Shown here: one piece after another, positions 26,817 through 36,475 of the stretch
How the letters are laid out: every line of letters begins with the position of its first letter
Position numbering within the stretch: the stretch's first letter is position 1
Assembly (NCBI GenBank): GCA_964605795.1
Contig: CAZSDZ010000003.1
Span: forward strand, 1 to 64,000
Length of the DNA stretch: 64,000 nt
Reading direction: 5' to 3'
Source of the DNA: JAFGOM01 sp964605795
Lineage (GTDB): Archaea > Halobacteriota > Methanomicrobia > Methanomicrobiales > Methanospirillaceae
The notes under the pieces: model-generated
Databases searched by the model: none
Seen by the model: only the letters and a program-made list of their open reading frames with translations
What the model was told of the DNA's origin: nothing
Program-made: the position numbers and the translations under genes

Positions 26817-28116
26817 CCTCTCTCCTGGCAATCCGTTCTGAATCAGCTGGAACTATGGTAATCTCACTCTGATAATCAGACAACAGGGCTTCTATGCCGT
26901 GAGCTCTCTTTATTGCATATTCATTATCCCCTGAATGCTGGAGAGAACAGTTTTCACATACCAGATCGCAGTTTATCTCCTGATAATGGTCAGGTTCCTG
27001 GTAGGTTGAGAACATACCCTCGTAATTGCGAAGAACAATCTTATGAGATGACCAGGATACGAGATAGTTTGGCATTATCGGGATCTTCCCTCCTCCTCCG
27101 GGGGCATCGATGACATAGGTGGGAACGGCAAGTCCTGATGTATGTCCAATCAGACTTTCAATAATTTCTATCCCTTTCCCGACCGGTGTCCTGAAATGGG
27201 CCAGACCTTCTGCAAGATCGCACTGGAAAAGATAGTATGGCCGCACCCGGTTTTTTACCAGTTCATGAACGAGTTTTCTCATGATATTTGGACAGTCATT
27301 TACTCCCGCAAGGAGAACTGACTGGTTACCAAGGGGAATACCTGCATCTGCCAGTTTCCCAAGTGCTTCACAGGATGCTTCGGTAAATTCGTGTGGATGA
27401 TTAAAATGAGTGTTCAGCCAGATCGGATGATATTTTTTCAGAACCGAAATAAGGTCATCAGTCACGCGGTAGGGAAGTACCACCGGAATCCTCGTTCCAA
27501 TCCGGATAACCTCTACATGTGGTATCAGGCACAGCCGGTGCAGGATGAAATCCAGTTGGTTATCTGAAAGCATCAGGGGATCCCCTCCCGATAAAAGGAC
27601 ATCACGAATCTCCGGGTGGTTTTCTATATAATCAAATGCCTGTTCGAGCTCATTCCTGTCAGGTTTCGATTGTACTTGTCCCACTTTTCTTTTCCTTGTA
27701 CAGTGACGGCAGTACATAGAACAGGTATTGCTGATAAGAAAGAGAATCCTGTCAGGATATCGGTGCGTGATAAGAGGGCACGGGCTGTCAATATCTTCGC
27801 TGAGGGGATCGTGGAGATCATAATCTTCAATGACAAGTTCTCCTGCAGACGGAACAGCCTGTTTATAGATGGGATCATGCAAATGATCACTGGTATCAAT
27901 GAGCGAGAGATAATAAGGGGTGATAGACATTGGGAAAATATCGATTGTTCTCTGTATCTCATCCTTTTCTTCTTTTGTAAAGGAGATCTCAAGCATACAT
28001 TCGAGAGATGAGATATCGGTAATACTATGTTGAACCTGCCATTTCCAGTCTTTCCATCTGGATAAATCTGAAGAGGGAGATTCCGGTTGCGTGTGTGTCA
28101 TTGATTGTACGGTCAT
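26806..28116 (-). CDS. ablA: L-lysine 2,3-aminomutase
   Basis: Radical-SAM, PLP-dependent enzyme converting L-lysine to beta-lysine, first step of N-epsilon-acetyl-beta-lysine synthesis. The 436 residues hold the cluster motif CSMYCRHCTRKR (about 135-146). The PLP-lysine and substrate region is YVIDAPGGGGKIPI, with the aspartate that binds the substrate epsilon-amino group, and the second lysine-binding aspartate is in FQCDLAEG. A GAGGAT ribosome-binding site precedes the start. It is transcribed ahead of ablB and behind the KamA paralogue, probably in one salt-inducible operon. Confidence 0.95.
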   Translation of the reverse strand: MTVQSMTHTQPESPSSDLSRWKDWKWQVQHSITDISSLECMLEISFTKEEKDEIQRTIDIFPMSITPYYLSLIDTSDHLHDPIYKQAVPSAGELVIEDYDLHDPLSEDIDSPCPLITHRYPDRILFLISNTCSMYCRHCTRKRKVGQVQSKPDRNELEQAFDYIENHPEIRDVLLSGGDPLMLSDNQLDFILHRLCLIPHVEVIRIGTRIPVVLPYRVTDDLISVLKKYHPIWLNTHFNHPHEFTEASCEALGKLADAGIPLGNQSVLLAGVNDCPNIMRKLVHELVKNRVRPYYLFQCDLAEGLAHFRTPVGKGIEIIESLIGHTSGLAVPTYVIDAPGGGGKIPIMPNYLVSWSSHKIVLRNYEGMFSTYQEPDHYQEINCDLVCENCSLQHSGDNEYAIKRAHGIEALLSDYQSEITIVPADSERIARREDEE

Positions 28117-28226
28117 TGTAATATCCTCTGGTATGAGATAGGGTGAATCCGGTATTGGTCACGTTTTTTGAATATTGCCTGAAAAAGAGAGTTTCTGAAA
28201 AGATAAGGTCAGTTTCATGGAAATAT

Positions 28227-29384
28227 TTATAGTGTTGCGGTCCTGCTCGGTATGCCTGATTCATTATCATACAGCAGTTCATGAATGGGACTGTCGATAC
28301 GGATGAGCGGCAGATAGTCATCAAACCACCGGGCTTCCGGATTTGATTGGGAAATCATAAACTTTTGGTAATCACGGGAGTCAGCTGCCTGATGGTACCG
28401 CAAAAAAACATTGTGCCTGTTCTGTCCAACCACCTCAATCTTGCCGGTACTGTGAGATATGATGAATCGTGCCCGTTTTGCAAGACCGGAACATCGCTCA
28501 AAGGCGGATTGCATGATCTGGTATGACTGTTCCACCGGAACAGTGAACACTTCGTTTCCTACGGTTGGTCGGCATTGGAAGACGTAGTAGGGAGATACTC
28601 CGATAAAAGAGAGTTTCCGAAAGAGATCAGCCATGACCGCAGGATCGGTATTCACACCTTGGATAACTGGTGTCTGATTAACTACTACTGCTCCCGCCCG
28701 CTGAAGCAGATGAATTGCGGCAATAGACTGGGGTGATATCTCTCTAGGATGATTGAAGTGGGCCATGATGTAGATCTTCTTCTCTGCAGTTGATGCTGCG
28801 GCGATAAGATCACATAATTCCTGGTCATCAGTAACACGATATGGATTGTATGCAAGCATCTTGGTTCCGATTCTGATGATGCGAACGTGTTCTATCTCGC
28901 GGATCTCATGAATGATTTTCTTGAGGCGGGATGTGGAAAGGATCAAGGGATCTCCACCTGATAAGAGAATATTTGAGATCTCATGATGCTCTCTTACGTA
29001 GTTGAGTGCATCTGAATAATCCCTGACTGTCTGACGGGGAGAGTCCATAAAGAGGCGTTTTCTAAAACAGAATCTGCAGATGCCCCCGCACACATCAGAC
29101 AAAAGTAACAAGGCAGTTTGTGGGTATTTATGCTGCAATCCGGGCAGAACGGTATATTGTTCTTCCCGGGAAGGATCCTGGCTGCCATATGAATTGCATT
29201 CACCGGTGTTTGGAAAGATGATCCGCTTTAAGGGGTCAGTTGGATTATCCCAGTTAATCAATGAGAGATAGTGTTTTGATGCACGGAATGGGTATCGGGA
29301 GGTAACGTGAAGTAATTGTGTCTGCTCTCTTTTTTCTAACGACTGGAAATAGGGAATTTGTGTTATGTCTGTAATATAGATCAT
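28227..29384 (-). CDS. KamA-family radical SAM aminomutase paralogue of unknown substrate
   Basis: A 385-residue relative of lysine 2,3-aminomutase, about 50 residues shorter than AblA. It keeps the cluster motif CGGICRFCFRKR, GGDPLI and the lysine in STGKIEV corresponding to the PLP-binding lysine. Both aspartates that recognise the lysine side chain are replaced: FQCD becomes FQCR, and VIDAPGGGGK becomes IISHSTGK. It should therefore not be a lysine aminomutase. The Arg would suit an acidic substrate such as glutamate or aspartate. A strong GGAGGTGA precedes the ATG. It is the first gene of the abl operon. Confidence 0.85.
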   Translation of the reverse strand: MIYITDITQIPYFQSLEKREQTQLLHVTSRYPFRASKHYLSLINWDNPTDPLKRIIFPNTGECNSYGSQDPSREEQYTVLPGLQHKYPQTALLLLSDVCGGICRFCFRKRLFMDSPRQTVRDYSDALNYVREHHEISNILLSGGDPLILSTSRLKKIIHEIREIEHVRIIRIGTKMLAYNPYRVTDDQELCDLIAAASTAEKKIYIMAHFNHPREISPQSIAAIHLLQRAGAVVVNQTPVIQGVNTDPAVMADLFRKLSFIGVSPYYVFQCRPTVGNEVFTVPVEQSYQIMQSAFERCSGLAKRARFIISHSTGKIEVVGQNRHNVFLRYHQAADSRDYQKFMISQSNPEARWFDDYLPLIRIDSPIHELLYDNESGIPSRTATL

Positions 29385-29408
29385 GTTTCACCTCCGTATG
29401 GCCTGCGT

Positions 29409-29546
29409 GATAACTCTCCTGTAGTGTTAAAAGAAGACCGTTAGATAACTCAGGTAATATGCATTGATAAATCCAATATGGGATAACTTCTGAGTTATGC
29501 AGTTATAGGGGTTATCTATATTTAAATATTATTACTTGTGATAACT
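29409..29546. promoter_or_regulatory. Cluster of GATAACT repeats between the abl operon and the HTH-PAS gene
   Basis: Four copies of GATAACT (29409-29415, 29444-29450, 29482-29488, 29540-29546) occur, with inverted AGTTAT at 29493-29498 and 29501-29506 and GTTATC at 29511-29516. ATAACT-tctg-AGTTAT makes a perfect 6-bp dyad with its third copy. The region is AT-rich and holds both divergent promoters. It is a probable multi-site operator. The adjacent HTH-PAS protein is the obvious candidate binder, by inference. Confidence 0.55.
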
Positions 29547-29628
29547 ATTATCAGTAACTGAATAACAACTGAGTAGAAGCACATATATTGGTACGGGGCA
29601 TACCATTTACCTGAAAAAGGGATACAAA

Positions 29629-31506
29629 TTGTCCATAAATATTCACGAAGAACAGATATATTCTCTCCTTCTGGAACATCGGTCAGGTCTGACTATTGAG
29701 GATGTATCACGGCTTCTTCAGATCTCCCGGACCACTGCTGCCAGATATCTGGAATCCTTATATCATGCAGGAAAAGCAGAGCGGCGTGCACTTGGTCCGG
29801 CAAAGGTTTATAGGGCTGCAATCCGGATTCACAGTTCAGATATTCTGTCTGTACTTGCGGAAGGAATACTGGTAGTAGACAGGGATGGGGTGATAAAGGA
29901 GGTCAATCCAGCATTTTGTACGTTATTTTCTCTCCCCTCTGAAGAGTTACGAGAGAGAGGTCTAATCTTTACCCCTCTGACAGAGATATTAACCCAGGAA
30001 ATAATTGATTCTCTCATTCATCCATCTGATTCTTTATGTGAGGGGATGATTCAGATAAACGGAAATGATAGCCTACGGCATCTTCACTATCAGATCATTC
30101 CGTTATGGTTACCAGATAGTACTCTTGGTTCAGTACTGATAATCTTTGATAAGACCGATCTCATATCGAGCCAGGTTCATACGAAAGGTCTGGAATATGA
30201 GTACAAGGATGAATTATCCCGAATCGAATCACACTTTTCACGCGATATAAAAAAAGCAAAATATAATGCACGGGAATTATCCAGTCGTGAAAAAGCAATA
30301 CGGGACCTGGTTCAGAATGTCCGAACCTTTATCATGAAGATTAATAAAGATGGAAATATTGTTTTTTGCAACAATTACGCATCAGAGATAACCGGGATCA
30401 GAGATGTAGATCGAGAATCCCGGATTAACCTTGCCTCACTTTTCCCTGTTCTTGATGAGCAGGGTGTCCGTATTTCAGATCGGATACAGGGGGTCAGGGA
30501 CGGGATTGTGGATTTTTCCCGATGGGAATCCCGGTTATACATCCATAATCAGATCTCCCCATCAGTGTATTCATGGAATCTTATTCTGATTCGGAAGGGA
30601 AAGAAGGAGACAAGCCTGGTTCTTGCAGGTTTTGATATTACGGATCTCATCAGTCGTGAAAGAACGGTTATCCAGTCAAAGAAACAGATGGAATGGATAT
30701 TGGATCACCTGCCGGATCCAACCTTTGCTATTGATAATAAAAGGCATGTTATCCTCTGGAATAAGCAGATGGAACTGATGACAAACCGGTTATCCAAGGA
30801 CACAGTCGGAAGATCCATTGATGAGTGTATCATGGATATCTACGGATATAACCGGCCAGTGCTTGCAGAGCTCGTCTTTGATCGGTATGACTCCACGATA
30901 CATGCATTTTTTGAAGCGGTTTCTCAGGAAGGAGCAGCTTTAACTGCAGAAACGGTAGCATACCGGCAGGATGGGAGCAAACGAATCTATTGGGTAAAGG
31001 CGACTCCCTATTATGATGAAGAGACCGAGATTGCAGGAGCCATTCAATCGATTCGTGATATAACCGAGATTCGTGAAGCTGAAGCAAAGGTACGGAATGA
31101 AGAGGAATTTCTCCGTGGAATCGCAGAAAGTGCATTGGATTGTATCATGGTTGTTAATCGTGAAGGGACCGTTCTTTACGCTAATCAGTCATTAGGAAGG
31201 TTGCTCGGAGTCGGGGTCGAACAGATAATCGGATTGCCGATGAATATGGTTCGTAAGACGGATGCTGTTTTTTTTGATTTTGAACGGATTCAATCAGTTT
31301 TTATCTCAGGAGCCCCGTTCCACGAACTCATTTCTGCCAGGCACGACGGTATTGAGATGCTTATGGATACCACATTCATTCCGGAAAAGGATCGAAGCGG
31401 TCTGGTATCATCAGTTCTCATTGTTCTGAAAAATGTCAGTTCTTTACGGGAAGAGATAGCAGATATGTGTTCTTCCCATAGAGTAACCAGTCAGCATGTG
31501 CTCTGA
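29629..31506 (+). CDS. Winged-helix / multi-PAS regulator without a kinase domain
   Basis: The 625 residues start at TTG 29629. Residues 4-62 form a winged helix-turn-helix (SGLTIEDVSRLLQISRTTAARYLESL). About four PAS domains follow (about 66-175, 225-340, 345-465, 475-595), separated by a coiled segment near 190-225. No H-box or ATPase domain is present, so it probably couples ligand sensing directly to DNA binding. It is divergent from the abl/KamA operon across a repeat-rich promoter, and control of osmolyte synthesis is a reasonable hypothesis. Confidence 0.8.
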   Translation: MSINIHEEQIYSLLLEHRSGLTIEDVSRLLQISRTTAARYLESLYHAGKAERRALGPAKVYRAAIRIHSSDILSVLAEGILVVDRDGVIKEVNPAFCTLFSLPSEELRERGLIFTPLTEILTQEIIDSLIHPSDSLCEGMIQINGNDSLRHLHYQIIPLWLPDSTLGSVLIIFDKTDLISSQVHTKGLEYEYKDELSRIESHFSRDIKKAKYNARELSSREKAIRDLVQNVRTFIMKINKDGNIVFCNNYASEITGIRDVDRESRINLASLFPVLDEQGVRISDRIQGVRDGIVDFSRWESRLYIHNQISPSVYSWNLILIRKGKKETSLVLAGFDITDLISRERTVIQSKKQMEWILDHLPDPTFAIDNKRHVILWNKQMELMTNRLSKDTVGRSIDECIMDIYGYNRPVLAELVFDRYDSTIHAFFEAVSQEGAALTAETVAYRQDGSKRIYWVKATPYYDEETEIAGAIQSIRDITEIREAEAKVRNEEEFLRGIAESALDCIMVVNREGTVLYANQSLGRLLGVGVEQIIGLPMNMVRKTDAVFFDFERIQSVFISGAPFHELISARHDGIEMLMDTTFIPEKDRSGLVSSVLIVLKNVSSLREEIADMCSSHRVTSQHVL

Positions 31507-32339
31507 TATATGAACAGATTGATTAGATAGTATAAAGAATCATACTACCTTTATCAGTAATACTCTCCTACTTTTTGGAAAAAAACTCTTTGAGAGCCAT
31601 CCAGTGAAGAGATCTAAACCGGAAAGGATATTTAGCAAAAAGAGTGTGATAGATCGAAACCTGATATTTCGATAATTATTACTGAACTAATTATAAAGGA
31701 AGGTCAAATATATATCCGATCCGATCTGAACGACGAGTCTGGCAAAATAAAACATTGTTCAATTGGAACGGAATATACATTTACCGCCGGGCACAGTGTA
31801 TCATAAAAAAGAATTGAGTTTTTTCCCATGGAATTATGAAAATTGCGATCTCATTTTTTTCATGTGAGTCGCGATTCTCACATGCAATCTGTTTTGTCAT
31901 ATCGATAGGATAATGAATGGAATACCGACAGATTGAATGCTATCTCTTCTCTCTTTCTTTTATGCCAATCCCTCTCTCATAAATGTTCATGAGACGAAGA
32001 TACAGGATGATATACTATTACGGGAAATTATACAATATATCCTTCCATACTCTAAATGCGAAAATGGAAGAGATAATCGGGAAAACCGTTCTCTATTCGA
32101 GACTATGTACGTGATCAAAAATATGTAACTATTTTCGGGATTTCATGAGGGTAACTACTGAAACATCCAACACAGTATGTAGGGAATGAAAAAATAACTT
32201 TACACAATTTTTCTCAAGTGCGGAGTCCCGATTCTATGGTGATAAACCTGATTATTTCTGTAAATTCAGGGATATTATAAACCTTCGACTGAAACAGCCC
32301 CCTGATTAATAAAAATAGGAAAAAGATAGGAGATATAGA
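31507..32339. other. Long intergenic region, nothing recognised
   Basis: About 830 bp of AT-rich sequence. A 63-codon frame at 31937-32128 has no ribosome-binding site and no family features. I see no tRNA, CRISPR-like repeats or transposon remnants. Possible long leader or untranslated RNA, not supported by any motif I can identify. Confidence 0.5.
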
Positions 32340-33401
32340 ATGATAGGGATTCGATTTTACAGGATATATGATGTAGAACGGGAGATTGATCTCGATTCAC
32401 TGGAACAGACCCTGGCACGTAATTATTTTACCGCACGTGCGAGTTTTCTCAGGGTAAGTCCCAAATCCATTATGATGGAGAATCCGCCGTTGTTAATCTC
32501 GATGCACCCCGTTACCGTTGAACGTGAGGGAAGGTTGTATGAACTCAATGCAGTTGCAAAGGTGTATGATATCGGGGCTATCAGTCTCTGTTTTGTGTAT
32601 CATGATACATCCGTCCCTTCATCAGCACTCATAGATACGACCCGCATCCTGGCCGGGCAGGATCAGTTGTCTGATATCTTCGAGGCTTATCTGAAAAATC
32701 TGAATGAAATTCTCCCTACTCACATTGCCAGCCGATTCATTGATCCTGATTTTTATGAAGATTATACAATATATATAACTGATACGATAGATCCATCAAT
32801 AGATACAGCGTTATTGCTGAATAGTGAGCAGGTTCTTCTTTCATCTCATATGCGAGAAGAGATTGAGAAGAATACCCTCAGTTATACCCGCGATGATCAG
32901 GTGATCCTCTCATGGGACTCGGCACTTATCTGTAACCCTGAATCACCAACAGACATTATTGAGTTGATAGAATTTGCTACTGTTCAGGTTCTTGAACTAA
33001 GGTATTATGATCGGTTACTGACCAATCAGATGACGAAAATGTATGATGTCATTGAACAGGCAGACCGGTTACCCAGTTTCAGACGAGCACATCAGTATCA
33101 TGCAATCATGGCACAACTGATGGAATTATTTGCTGATATTTCAGAGATAACTGATAAGATCAACAATCTGATCAAGGTTACTGAGGATATCTATTATGCC
33201 AGGGTTTATGCAATGGTTCTCAAGGTCCTGCGGATCAGCCAGTGGAGTGATAGTGTTGATAGAAAAATTGATGTTATCTATAAAAATTATACCATGTTAT
33301 CTGATGAGGTCAGAATTCAGCACTCTAATTTCCTTGAATGGATAATTATTGTTCTGATAGCCCTGGAGTTTTTATTTGCCATTTGGCAGTATTTCCGATA
33401 A
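32340..33401 (+). CDS. Membrane-anchored protein resembling the RMD1/DUF155 family
   Basis: The 353 residues have an alpha/beta N-terminal half. A central stretch follows (LSWDSALICNPESPTDIIELIEFATVQVLELRYYDRLL, about 196-234), then a long helical segment. A single C-terminal transmembrane helix (FLEWIIIVLIALEFLFAIW) comes just before the end. This order is what I know from RMD1/DUF155 proteins, membrane proteins of uncertain function in bacteria, archaea and mitochondria. Family assignment is tentative. The gene stands alone. Confidence 0.55.
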   Translation: MIGIRFYRIYDVEREIDLDSLEQTLARNYFTARASFLRVSPKSIMMENPPLLISMHPVTVEREGRLYELNAVAKVYDIGAISLCFVYHDTSVPSSALIDTTRILAGQDQLSDIFEAYLKNLNEILPTHIASRFIDPDFYEDYTIYITDTIDPSIDTALLLNSEQVLLSSHMREEIEKNTLSYTRDDQVILSWDSALICNPESPTDIIELIEFATVQVLELRYYDRLLTNQMTKMYDVIEQADRLPSFRRAHQYHAIMAQLMELFADISEITDKINNLIKVTEDIYYARVYAMVLKVLRISQWSDSVDRKIDVIYKNYTMLSDEVRIQHSNFLEWIIIVLIALEFLFAIWQYFR

Positions 33402-33570
33402 TACCTGATGAAGCATGAAATTACCTCATCCACGAGGACGAACGTTAGAATCAAATTTGAAAATGTAAGAAATCCTCCTGAATAATACCCGATATCTGCT
33501 ATTTTTATTAGGTATTTTGTATGAGGGATATCCCGTTTATCGGGAATAAAAAAGGATAATTCCTGGGTTT

Positions 33571-35589
33571 TTACAGGAAGATAGGGGCAAAGACGACTGA
33601 AACAATTGCCATAAGTTTAAGCAGAATGTTCAGTGCTGGTCCTGCCGTATCCTTGAAGGGATCACCAACGGTGTCACCCGTGACTGCCGCCTTGTGGGCA
33701 AAGGAACCTTTCCCGCCTGAGTGACCCTGTTCGATGTACTTCTTGGTGTTATCCCAGGCTCCACCGGAATTAGCCATCATGATTGCTAAAAGGAATCCTG
33801 CCGAGATAGAACCGACAAGCAACCCCGCGAGAGCATGGGTTCCAAGTCCTATCCCGATAATAACTGGTGCAAGAATTGCGATAAGACCGGGTAAGATCAT
33901 CTGTTTTAACGCAGCATTCGTAGAGATAGTGATACAGGCTGCGTAGTCAGGGTCTGCATTCCCCTCCATGAGCCCGGTTATCTCTTTGAACTGGCGGCGT
34001 ACTTCCTCAACAATGAAACCAGCGGCTTTTCCTACCGCTTTCATGGCAAAAGAACAGAAGAGGAACGGCAGCATAGCACCGACGATGATTCCTACGAAAA
34101 CAATCGGCTCAAGCATGTTGACGATATCAAGGTTTACAGCCTGGCTGTAGGCTGCAAAGAGACCAAGAGCCGTCAGTGCAGCTCCACCGATGGCAAATCC
34201 TTTTCCGATTGCTGCGGTCGTGTTACCAACCGAGTCCAGGGTGTCAGTTATTGCCCGTACTTCCTTTGGCTGGTGACTCATCTCAGCAATCCCGCCGGCA
34301 TTGTCTGCAATAGGACCGTACGCATCAACCGAGAGGGTAATTCCCAGGGTTGCAAGCATACCTACGCCTGCGATTGCAACGCCATAGATACCGGCAAACT
34401 GGGCTGCTATCAGGATGGCAACACCGATGATTAGTACCGGGAGGAATGTTGACTGCATACCGACAGCAAGACCTGCGATGATGTCAGTGGCAGCACCGGT
34501 CTCGGCTGCCTTTACGATAGAAAGTGTTGGCTTGTGATCGTATGAGGTATAGTACTCGGTAACAATCCCGATAAGAAACCCGCCGACGAGACCGGCAATA
34601 CAGGCGATAAAGATCCCGATATGGCCTGGAGCGAGCATATCAACAAGGAAATAAACCGCAATAATGGTCAGAAGGAGACTTCCAAAGGTTCCAGTATTAA
34701 ATGCCTTATGAATTGCTCCTGCTTCGTTCTTGTTGGTCCTGACTAATATGGACCCGATAACCGATGCGATAATTCCCAGACCTGCGATGAGCATGGGCAG
34801 GGCAATCAGATTATAGGTGGGGACACCCGGAAACAGGGAAGCCATCCCTGCAGTAGCTCCAAGCAGCATGGTTGCAATAACGGCACCAACATAGGATTCA
34901 TAGAGATCAGCACCCATGCCGGCAATGTCACCGACATTGTCACCGACATTGTCAGCAATGACTGCAGGGTTCCTGGGATCATCCTCTGGTATGCCTGCTT
35001 CCACCTTGCCGACTAGGTCTGCACCGACATCGGCTGCCTTGGTAAAGATACCGCCTCCGACACGTGCAAAGAGAGCAATGGATGAAGCACCAAGTGAGAA
35101 CCCTGATAGGATACTGATGGTAGCTCCGTCAGTGACGCCGGTTATACCGCTTATCAGGAAGAACATGGCTGAAAGACCAAGCATTCCCAGTCCGACAACG
35201 GTCAGACCCATGACCATTCCGCTTGAGAATGAGACTTTGAAAGCCTTTGCCATCCCTTCTCGGGCAGCATTCGTGGTTCTGACATTCGCCTTGGTGGCAG
35301 AAAACATACCGATGAATCCTGCGAGAGCAGAAAGCCCTGCACCGACAACATAACAGACAGCGGTCAGGGGATTAATGGCGAAATAAAGTACGATAGCAAG
35401 AGCGATGACAAAAACTGCGATGGCAGTATACTGCCGTTTTAAGTAGGTCATCGCTCCAAGATGAATTGCTGATGCGATCTTCTGCATGAGTGCATCTCCC
35501 GGATCTTCTTTCTTCATCCGGATATAACAGACTCCAGCATAGATCAGTCCAATCAAAGCACAAATTGGGACTAATAATAGTAGTTCCAT
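33571..35589 (-). CDS. hppA: Membrane-bound ion-translocating pyrophosphatase, K+-dependent subfamily
   Basis: Couples pyrophosphate hydrolysis to H+ and/or Na+ pumping. The 672 residues contain about 16 membrane helices. The substrate motif DNVGDNVGDIAGMGADLYESY lies at about residues 213-233, and there is a second acidic cluster in GDTVGDPFKDTAGPALN near the C-terminus. The stretch GNTTAAIGKGFAIG has Ala where K+-independent enzymes have Lys, so this is a K+-dependent enzyme; members of that group in methanogens can pump Na+. It is probably constitutive and monocistronic. Confidence 0.95.
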   Translation of the reverse strand: MELLLLVPICALIGLIYAGVCYIRMKKEDPGDALMQKIASAIHLGAMTYLKRQYTAIAVFVIALAIVLYFAINPLTAVCYVVGAGLSALAGFIGMFSATKANVRTTNAAREGMAKAFKVSFSSGMVMGLTVVGLGMLGLSAMFFLISGITGVTDGATISILSGFSLGASSIALFARVGGGIFTKAADVGADLVGKVEAGIPEDDPRNPAVIADNVGDNVGDIAGMGADLYESYVGAVIATMLLGATAGMASLFPGVPTYNLIALPMLIAGLGIIASVIGSILVRTNKNEAGAIHKAFNTGTFGSLLLTIIAVYFLVDMLAPGHIGIFIACIAGLVGGFLIGIVTEYYTSYDHKPTLSIVKAAETGAATDIIAGLAVGMQSTFLPVLIIGVAILIAAQFAGIYGVAIAGVGMLATLGITLSVDAYGPIADNAGGIAEMSHQPKEVRAITDTLDSVGNTTAAIGKGFAIGGAALTALGLFAAYSQAVNLDIVNMLEPIVFVGIIVGAMLPFLFCSFAMKAVGKAAGFIVEEVRRQFKEITGLMEGNADPDYAACITISTNAALKQMILPGLIAILAPVIIGIGLGTHALAGLLVGSISAGFLLAIMMANSGGAWDNTKKYIEQGHSGGKGSFAHKAAVTGDTVGDPFKDTAGPALNILLKLMAIVSVVFAPIFL

Positions 35590-35995
35590 GATATCACATT
35601 AAATTTTTCGTTACCTGAGAGGAAGGAAGGATTTATGGTACCTGATACCCTGTTCTTCGTTATACGCATCCAAAAAGGATAATCAGGCGTATGCTGGTAC
35701 CTGCATCCATCGTACTATATAGGGATTTATGTTATTTGAGAGCAGCGGTGAATTCAGAGAAAGAAAAAAATGCCTGTGAATTCATATTAATTTTTTTCGT
35801 ATCATTCCTTTGGCAGGTGGATATTGCCAAGGGATAAGGCAGGGATTAATAGAGGCGGTATCTTTAAAAAAATCTTGATTACGTGTAAAAAATTATGGTA
35901 GGATTTTTTTTCTCTTCTGTGAGAGGGATATCTGTTCCGTTGCGGAATCCAAGGGACAGTATCTTTAATTACACATACATATACGTATTATACAG
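35590..35995. other. Intergenic region with divergent promoters
   Basis: About 400 bp separating the pyrophosphatase and a secreted protein. The right end contains an AT-rich acatacatatacgtatt stretch within about 30 bp of the next ATG, a likely TATA element. Nothing else recognised. Confidence 0.45.
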
Positions 35996-36475
35996 ATGAA
36001 TAAAGGAATACTTCTGCACGCGATACTATGCTTTCTTCTGCTCTCTTCTTTTGTTCAGGCAGAGGTTCCGGAAAAATTTGGATATATCACAGTAACCGGG
36101 ATGAATATCACCCTTAAGGAAGGGTTTGCAGAACTACATATGGATTATGAGATCGATGACGGGATGAGGATTCTCGCCTTATTATTTGGTAATTCGGATC
36201 TGAAAACAAAAATTATCGATATGCTTGGATTTTATGATGCCGAGATTGAATCTGTTGACCTGGACTCGGCTGAAATTGTTATTTCGGATCTGGAAGTCAT
36301 CTATGGTGAAGGGCTGTACTGGTTTCCACCCCACCAGTTCCAGGTAACGGTACCGGAACTGACGATAATCACGCCCCAGGATTCAATTGTATACTCCCAG
36401 GTCACTGGTATCCCTGATGGAATCTGCTATTATCGGGAAACCGTCATAAATGGTACACCGGTTCATGGCACCTGA
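35996..36475 (+). CDS. Secreted protein of unknown function
   Basis: The 159 residues start with a clear signal peptide (about 1-22, cleavage likely after VQA). The rest is predicted beta-rich and soluble (YITVTGMNITLKEGFAEL). I do not recognise the family. Its 3' end overlaps the MarC-family gene start by 11 bp, so the two are co-translated and may act together at the membrane. Confidence 0.7.
   Translation: MNKGILLHAILCFLLLSSFVQAEVPEKFGYITVTGMNITLKEGFAELHMDYEIDDGMRILALLFGNSDLKTKIIDMLGFYDAEIESVDLDSAEIVISDLEVIYGEGLYWFPPHQFQVTVPELTIITPQDSIVYSQVTGIPDGICYYRETVINGTPVHGT

Noticed and set aside
31937..32128. 63-codon frame in the large gap after the HTH-PAS gene
   Set aside because: No ribosome-binding site, no conserved features; probably chance in AT-rich DNA.
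34916..35353. 145-codon frame antisense to the pyrophosphatase
   Set aside because: Shadow of a highly conserved membrane protein gene; Pro/Ser/Ala composition is typical of an antisense frame.
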